This document shows positions 19,827-22,928 of a stretch of DNA of 22,928 nucleotides, piece after piece. Under the pieces are notes generated by a model. It did no database searches and was not told where the DNA came from. It saw nothing but the letters and a program-made list of their open reading frames with translations. Every line of letters begins with the position of its first letter. Position 1 is the stretch's first letter. Made by a program: the position numbers and the translations under genes. The stretch comes from Candidatus Nitrosopumilus sp. (GTDB taxonomy: Archaea; Thermoproteota; Nitrososphaeria; Nitrososphaerales; Nitrosopumilaceae), in assembly GCA_016784625.1 (NCBI GenBank), contig JADHUF010000009.1:1-22928 (forward strand), given 5' to 3'.

Positions 19827-20903
19827 CTAAATCTTGCCTTTTTTGTATAACATTTCTGCTAACAAAACTGCACCTTTTGCTGAACCCATCTTCTTGTTGT
19901 GTGAAAATAACATGTATTTGAGTCCATGATCAAACAGTTCTTCTTTTTCAACTCTACCAATTGTTGTAGTCATTCCGCCTCCAACAGTTCTTTCCATTCT
20001 TGGTTGAGGTCTTGTTGGATCATCATGAAATGCATAATATTTTTCTGGTGCAGAAGGTAATCCTTCAATTGACATGTTTTGATTAGAAGAGTTGTAAAGT
20101 TCTTTAGCTTTTGCAGGATCAATATCTTCTGAAGTTTCTACAAAAACAGATTCAGTATGTCCATCAATTACGGGAACTCTTGTACAAGTACAACTAACTC
20201 TGATATCTGCATCCTCAATTTTACCATCCTTGAGTTTTCCTAAAATCTTTCTTGTCTCAATTCTAACTTTTCCTTCCTCTTTTGGAATGTATGGTATGAT
20301 GTTATCTGTAATTCCCATTGCAGATACCCCAGATTTTCCACCACCTGAAATTGCTTGCATTGAGGTCATCATGACTTTTTTCACACCATATTTTTCTAGT
20401 AATGGTTTTAGTGTAATTGCTAAACCTGTAGTAGTACAATTTGGTAGTGGTGCTACCCAACCTTTCCAGTTACGGTTTTTCTTTTGAATTTCAAGCAATT
20501 CTGATTGCTCATCATTTACTCCTGGAATAAGGATTGGAACATCTTCTTCATATCTATATGCAGAACTAGTTGAAATTACAGGCAAATCTGCTGCCATTTT
20601 AGTTTCAATGTCTCTTGCAGCTACTGATTCAACTGCTGAAAATACTAGATCTAATTGTGATACGTCAAGATCATCAATTTTCTTGACAGTCATTGATTTG
20701 ATATATTCAGGTATTTCTCCACCAACATCCCATGCAACAATCCCACTTGCATCTTTGATTGCATCAAGATAGTTCTTGTCTGCTGAACGTTCAGAAGCTG
20801 CAATTTGCGTTACCTCAAACCATGGATGATTCTCTAAAGACTGGACAAATTCTTGCCCTACGGCACCTGTTACTCCAATAATTGCAACTCTTTTCTTATC
20901 CAT
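19827..20903 (-). CDS. asd: Aspartate-semialdehyde dehydrogenase (archaeal type)
   Basis: Reduces aspartyl phosphate to aspartate semialdehyde with NADPH, the branch point for lysine, threonine and methionine. The 358-residue protein shows GVTGAVGQEF (NADP loop), the catalytic cysteine in PNCTTTGLAITLKPL, QAISGGGKSG, RVPVIDGHTESVFVE (substrate arginine and base histidine) and a C-terminal HNKKMGSAKGAVLLAE. The Sulfolobales malonyl-CoA reductase is a paralogue, but this protein keeps the Asd-type RVPVIDGHTE stretch. ATG 20903 is preferred over a start 24 bp upstream, because a TATA-like GATTATTAATTG (20924-20935) lies one TATA distance from it. It is divergent from the cobalamin genes. Confidence 0.93.
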   Translation of the reverse strand: MDKKRVAIIGVTGAVGQEFVQSLENHPWFEVTQIAASERSADKNYLDAIKDASGIVAWDVGGEIPEYIKSMTVKKIDDLDVSQLDLVFSAVESVAARDIETKMAADLPVISTSSAYRYEEDVPILIPGVNDEQSELLEIQKKNRNWKGWVAPLPNCTTTGLAITLKPLLEKYGVKKVMMTSMQAISGGGKSGVSAMGITDNIIPYIPKEEGKVRIETRKILGKLKDGKIEDADIRVSCTCTRVPVIDGHTESVFVETSEDIDPAKAKELYNSSNQNMSIEGLPSAPEKYYAFHDDPTRPQPRMERTVGGGMTTTIGRVEKEELFDHGLKYMLFSHNKKMGSAKGAVLLAEMLYKKGKI

Positions 20904-20986
20904 TATTTGATAATTGATCGCCTTCAATTAATAATCGTTTTTCAGACTACCAAAAGCTACTATATTGCCTATTTCTATTTGGTACT
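20904..20986. promoter_or_regulatory. Divergent promoter region, asd / cobalamin genes
   Basis: The gap has GATTATTAATTG on the minus strand (20924-20935) about 26 bp before the asd ATG, and ACTATATTGCC on the plus strand (about 20958-20968) about 25 bp before GTG 20987. Both fit leaderless transcripts. I see no cobalamin riboswitch in this stretch; it is too short to hold one. Confidence 0.5.
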
Positions 20987-22066
20987 GTGAAAATAAAACC
21001 AAAATATCCTATTTCAAGACATAATCCTGTAGCTCACGGAGGAATATACTCTGTAAATAACCAAGATCCTAGTATTGTAGATTTTAGCTCAAATATTGGT
21101 CCTGCTGGAATGCCAGCATCTGTCAAATTAACCCTGAAAAAAAGACTGAATCAAATGGAATATTATCCTGATTCACATTCTAGTGATTTGGTACATAGCC
21201 TCAAAAAATACACTGGATTACCAGAATCAAACCTAATTGTTGGAAATGGTGCAATTGAGATAATCTATAATTTCTGCAGTTCATTTTTATCAAAAAAACG
21301 TATTTTGATTCCTGTACCTACATTTGGAGAATATGAAGCTGCGGCAAAACTTGCTGATTGTAAAATTACTTTTTTTAAAACAATGAATCTTGCTGAAAAT
21401 CTTGACTCTTTTATTTCTCAAATTCCTGCAAACGGATGTATCTTTGTTTGTAATCCAAATAATCCTACTGGAACTATTTTATCAAAAAAACAACTAATCA
21501 AAATTCTATTAGCTGCTAAACGTAAATCTTGTTTTGTATTTGTTGATGAATGCTTTATTGAACTGGTTCCACAATCAAATCAATCTATACTGAATTTAGT
21601 AAAGAGATACGATAACCTATTCGTACTAAGATCGCTTACTAAATCATTTGGTCTAGCTGGTATTAGAATTGGATATGCAGCAGCTTCAAAACAAATTATA
21701 GACATTCTAAAAAAAATAAAAATTCCTTGGAGTGTTAATGCATTAGCTCAAGAGGCTGGTATAATTGCAATCAAAAATAAATCTCATCTTACAAAATCAA
21801 AATCTATAATAAAAAAAGAATCTAGTTTTCTTAAAAATAAAATTGCTGATATATCAGGTTTTGAATGTCATGATTCTTCAACTAATTTTATTTTAATCAA
21901 AACAAAACAAGACTCTACAAAACTCCAAAAAAAATTATTAAAACATAAAATCTTGATTCGAGATTGTAAAAACTTTCATGGTTTAAACAATCACTACATT
22001 AGAATTGCAGTAAAATCTCATAAAGATAATCTAAAACTAATACTTGCATTAGAGGCAATAGCATGA
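20987..22066 (+). CDS. cobD: Aminotransferase, CobD-like threonine-phosphate decarboxylase
   Basis: A 359-residue fold-type I PLP enzyme related to HisC and CobD. Key residues are HGG (17-19), VDFSSNIGPAG (31-41, typical of the CobD group rather than HisC), CNPNNPTG (155-162), D187 in VFVDECF, and the PLP lysine K219 in RSLTKSFGLAGIRIGY. Threonine-phosphate decarboxylase makes (R)-1-amino-2-propanol phosphate for the cobamide loop. The genes next to it (cobQ, cbiB) support this; histidinol-phosphate aminotransferase is the alternative. The start is GTG 20987; the end overlaps cobQ by 4 bp (ATGA). Confidence 0.85.
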   Translation: MKIKPKYPISRHNPVAHGGIYSVNNQDPSIVDFSSNIGPAGMPASVKLTLKKRLNQMEYYPDSHSSDLVHSLKKYTGLPESNLIVGNGAIEIIYNFCSSFLSKKRILIPVPTFGEYEAAAKLADCKITFFKTMNLAENLDSFISQIPANGCIFVCNPNNPTGTILSKKQLIKILLAAKRKSCFVFVDECFIELVPQSNQSILNLVKRYDNLFVLRSLTKSFGLAGIRIGYAAASKQIIDILKKIKIPWSVNALAQEAGIIAIKNKSHLTKSKSIIKKESSFLKNKIADISGFECHDSSTNFILIKTKQDSTKLQKKLLKHKILIRDCKNFHGLNNHYIRIAVKSHKDNLKLILALEAIA

Positions 22067-22902
22067 AATCTTTGATGGTTCAGGGAACTACTTCTGGTGC
22101 TGGTAAGACTACGCTAGTTGCAGCATTATGCAGAATATTTACTGACAAGGGTTACAGCGTAGCACCATTCAAGTCACAAAATATGTCAAACTTTAGTTAT
22201 TCTACGCCTGATTTTGAGATATCTCGTGCTCAGGCAATTCAGGCAATATCTGCTCGATGTCAAATTACGCCAGATCTCAATCCGATAATGCTCAAGCCAT
22301 TAGGAAATTACTATAGCACAGTCTATCTTAATGGTAAGCGTTACAAGAAAATGCATGCAAAAGATTACTATGCAAAATTTGTAAAATCAAAAGGAATCAA
22401 AGCTGCAATTGATTCTTTATCTCGACTTAAAAAAAATTATGATTTAGTAATTTTAGAAGGTGCTGGTTCACCTGCTGAAATTAATTTACAAAAATATGAT
22501 ATTGCAAATATGCAGATTGCTCAAAAAGCAAATGCATCTGTTTTGTTAGTATCTGATATTGATAGAGGAGGCTCTTTTGCAAGTTTAGTTGGAACTATGG
22601 CATTAATTGAAAAAAAATATCAAAAACTAGTCAAAGGGTTTGTGTTTAACAAGTTTCGTGGGGATATTGATGTATTAAAACCAGGATTTAGAAAACTAAA
22701 ACAAATTACAAAGATTCCAGTTTTAGGAACCATTCCAATGATAAGGATGAATATCCCTGAAGAGGACTCACTTGATGCAAAACCAAAAGAGATTGCCTGG
22801 ACTAAAAATAATATTGCTAAAATTGATAAAGAGATAGACAAACTAGCAAAAACTGTAAAAAATAATTTAGATATTAAAATAATTGAGAGGATGATAAAAT
22901 GA
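22063..22902 (+). CDS. cobQ: Cobyric acid synthase lacking the glutamine amidotransferase domain
   Basis: The ATP-dependent amidating half of CobQ/CbiP, which converts adenosylcobyrinate a,c-diamide to adenosylcobyrate by four amidations. Clear motifs are the P-loop GTTSGAGKT (8-16), PFKSQNMS (35-42), EGAGSPAEINL (132-142), SDIDRGGSFA (164-173) and KGFVFNKFRGD (191-201). The protein is only 279 residues, whereas family members are about 480-510 and have a C-terminal class I GATase. Here the synthetase domain passes after EEDSLD directly into EIDKLAKTVKNNLDIKIIERM, which resembles the usual extreme C-terminus of full-length CobQ. The GATase block appears to be missing as a clean internal loss. 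It is coupled by ATGA overlaps to genes on both sides. Confidence 0.88.
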   Translation: MKSLMVQGTTSGAGKTTLVAALCRIFTDKGYSVAPFKSQNMSNFSYSTPDFEISRAQAIQAISARCQITPDLNPIMLKPLGNYYSTVYLNGKRYKKMHAKDYYAKFVKSKGIKAAIDSLSRLKKNYDLVILEGAGSPAEINLQKYDIANMQIAQKANASVLLVSDIDRGGSFASLVGTMALIEKKYQKLVKGFVFNKFRGDIDVLKPGFRKLKQITKIPVLGTIPMIRMNIPEEDSLDAKPKEIAWTKNNIAKIDKEIDKLAKTVKNNLDIKIIERMIK

Positions 22903-22928
22903 TTTTAGAATCTATTGTAATTGTTACA
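22899..22928 (+). CDS. cbiB: Start of adenosylcobinamide-phosphate synthase (partial)
   Basis: ATG 22899 overlaps the cobQ stop as ATGA and opens a frame to the window edge encoding MILESIVIVT. This hydrophobic start fits CbiB/CobD, the membrane enzyme that joins aminopropanol phosphate (product of the upstream PLP enzyme) to cobyric acid. Only ten residues are visible, so the assignment leans on gene order. Confidence 0.4.
   Translation, partial: MILESIVIVT

Noticed and set aside
19827..20903. Malonyl-CoA reductase of the carbon fixation cycle instead of Asd
   Set aside because: The Sulfolobales enzyme has lost the RVxVIDGHTE-type substrate stretch and NC-T active-site context that this protein retains.
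22890..22928. A frameshifted GATase domain following cobQ
   Set aside because: The sequence after the stop is a hydrophobic start in ATGA overlap, fitting CbiB rather than an amidotransferase linker. The window ends soon after, so this can only be judged for the first ten codons.
1..22928. tRNA genes, CRISPR arrays, insertion sequences, riboswitches
   Set aside because: I looked for T-loop and acceptor patterns, regularly spaced direct repeats, transposase motifs and long structured leaders, and found none that hold up.

Overview
The window looks like a piece of an AT-rich ammonia-oxidising archaeal genome (Nitrososphaerota/Thaumarchaeota, most like the marine Nitrosopumilus group). The evidence is a set of archaeal information-processing genes (TFE alpha, tRNA 2'-O-methyltransferase Trm56, archaeal NAC, a PUA protein and an AbrB-PhoU fusion), the archaeal GTP cyclohydrolase III route to flavins, a complete B12-type gene order at the right edge, and TATA-like boxes about 22-32 bp upstream of starts, which suggests many leaderless mRNAs. 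TTG and GTG starts are common. I see no tRNA, rRNA, CRISPR array, transposase or phage gene.

Layout. (1) 1-233: end of a TPR-like protein. (2) 264-4585, plus strand: a compact riboflavin operon. It has bacterial-type riboflavin synthase, DHBP synthase, lumazine synthase, GTP cyclohydrolase III, an amidohydrolase sitting where the FAPy-deformylase step is needed, and the ArfC reductase. (3) 4621-5836: a lysine-tailed SWIB-like mini-protein, a hemerythrin-like protein behind a palindrome-rich promoter, and a small acidic protein. An 11-bp inverted repeat lies at the end of this unit. (4) 10726-5994, minus strand: phoU, then hflX-trm56-tfe-aldehyde dehydrogenase packed together. (5) 10817-12047, plus strand: PUA protein, NAC and a coiled-coil protein resembling A-type ATPase subunit H. 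(6) 12387-15054: a two-module zinc protein, a protein resembling proteasome assembly chaperone 4, a UbiD decarboxylase (candidate for the archaeal mevalonate pathway) and a hot-dog thioesterase. (7) 15109-18361: an accessory stretch with two collinear phasin-like paralogues flanking three unrecognised proteins, then a 51-residue zinc-binding mini-protein and a 69-residue helical protein. (8) 20903-18356, minus strand: asd, an Lrp/AsnC regulator lacking a normal start codon, and heme O synthase. (9) 20987-22928, plus strand: cobalamin genes (CobD-like aminotransferase, CobQ, start of CbiB).

How they connect: flavin made by region 2 supplies FMN, which is also the precursor of prenyl-FMN, the cofactor of the UbiD enzyme in region 6. 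The B12 genes feed cobamide-dependent enzymes of this lineage. The most notable point is CobQ: it has the ATP-dependent amidase half and the normal C-terminal tail but no glutamine amidotransferase domain, so it would have to use ammonia directly or a separate subunit. Other points worth following are the amidohydrolase in the flavin operon, the paired phasin-like repeat proteins, the PAC4-like protein and the ACG start of the Lrp gene.
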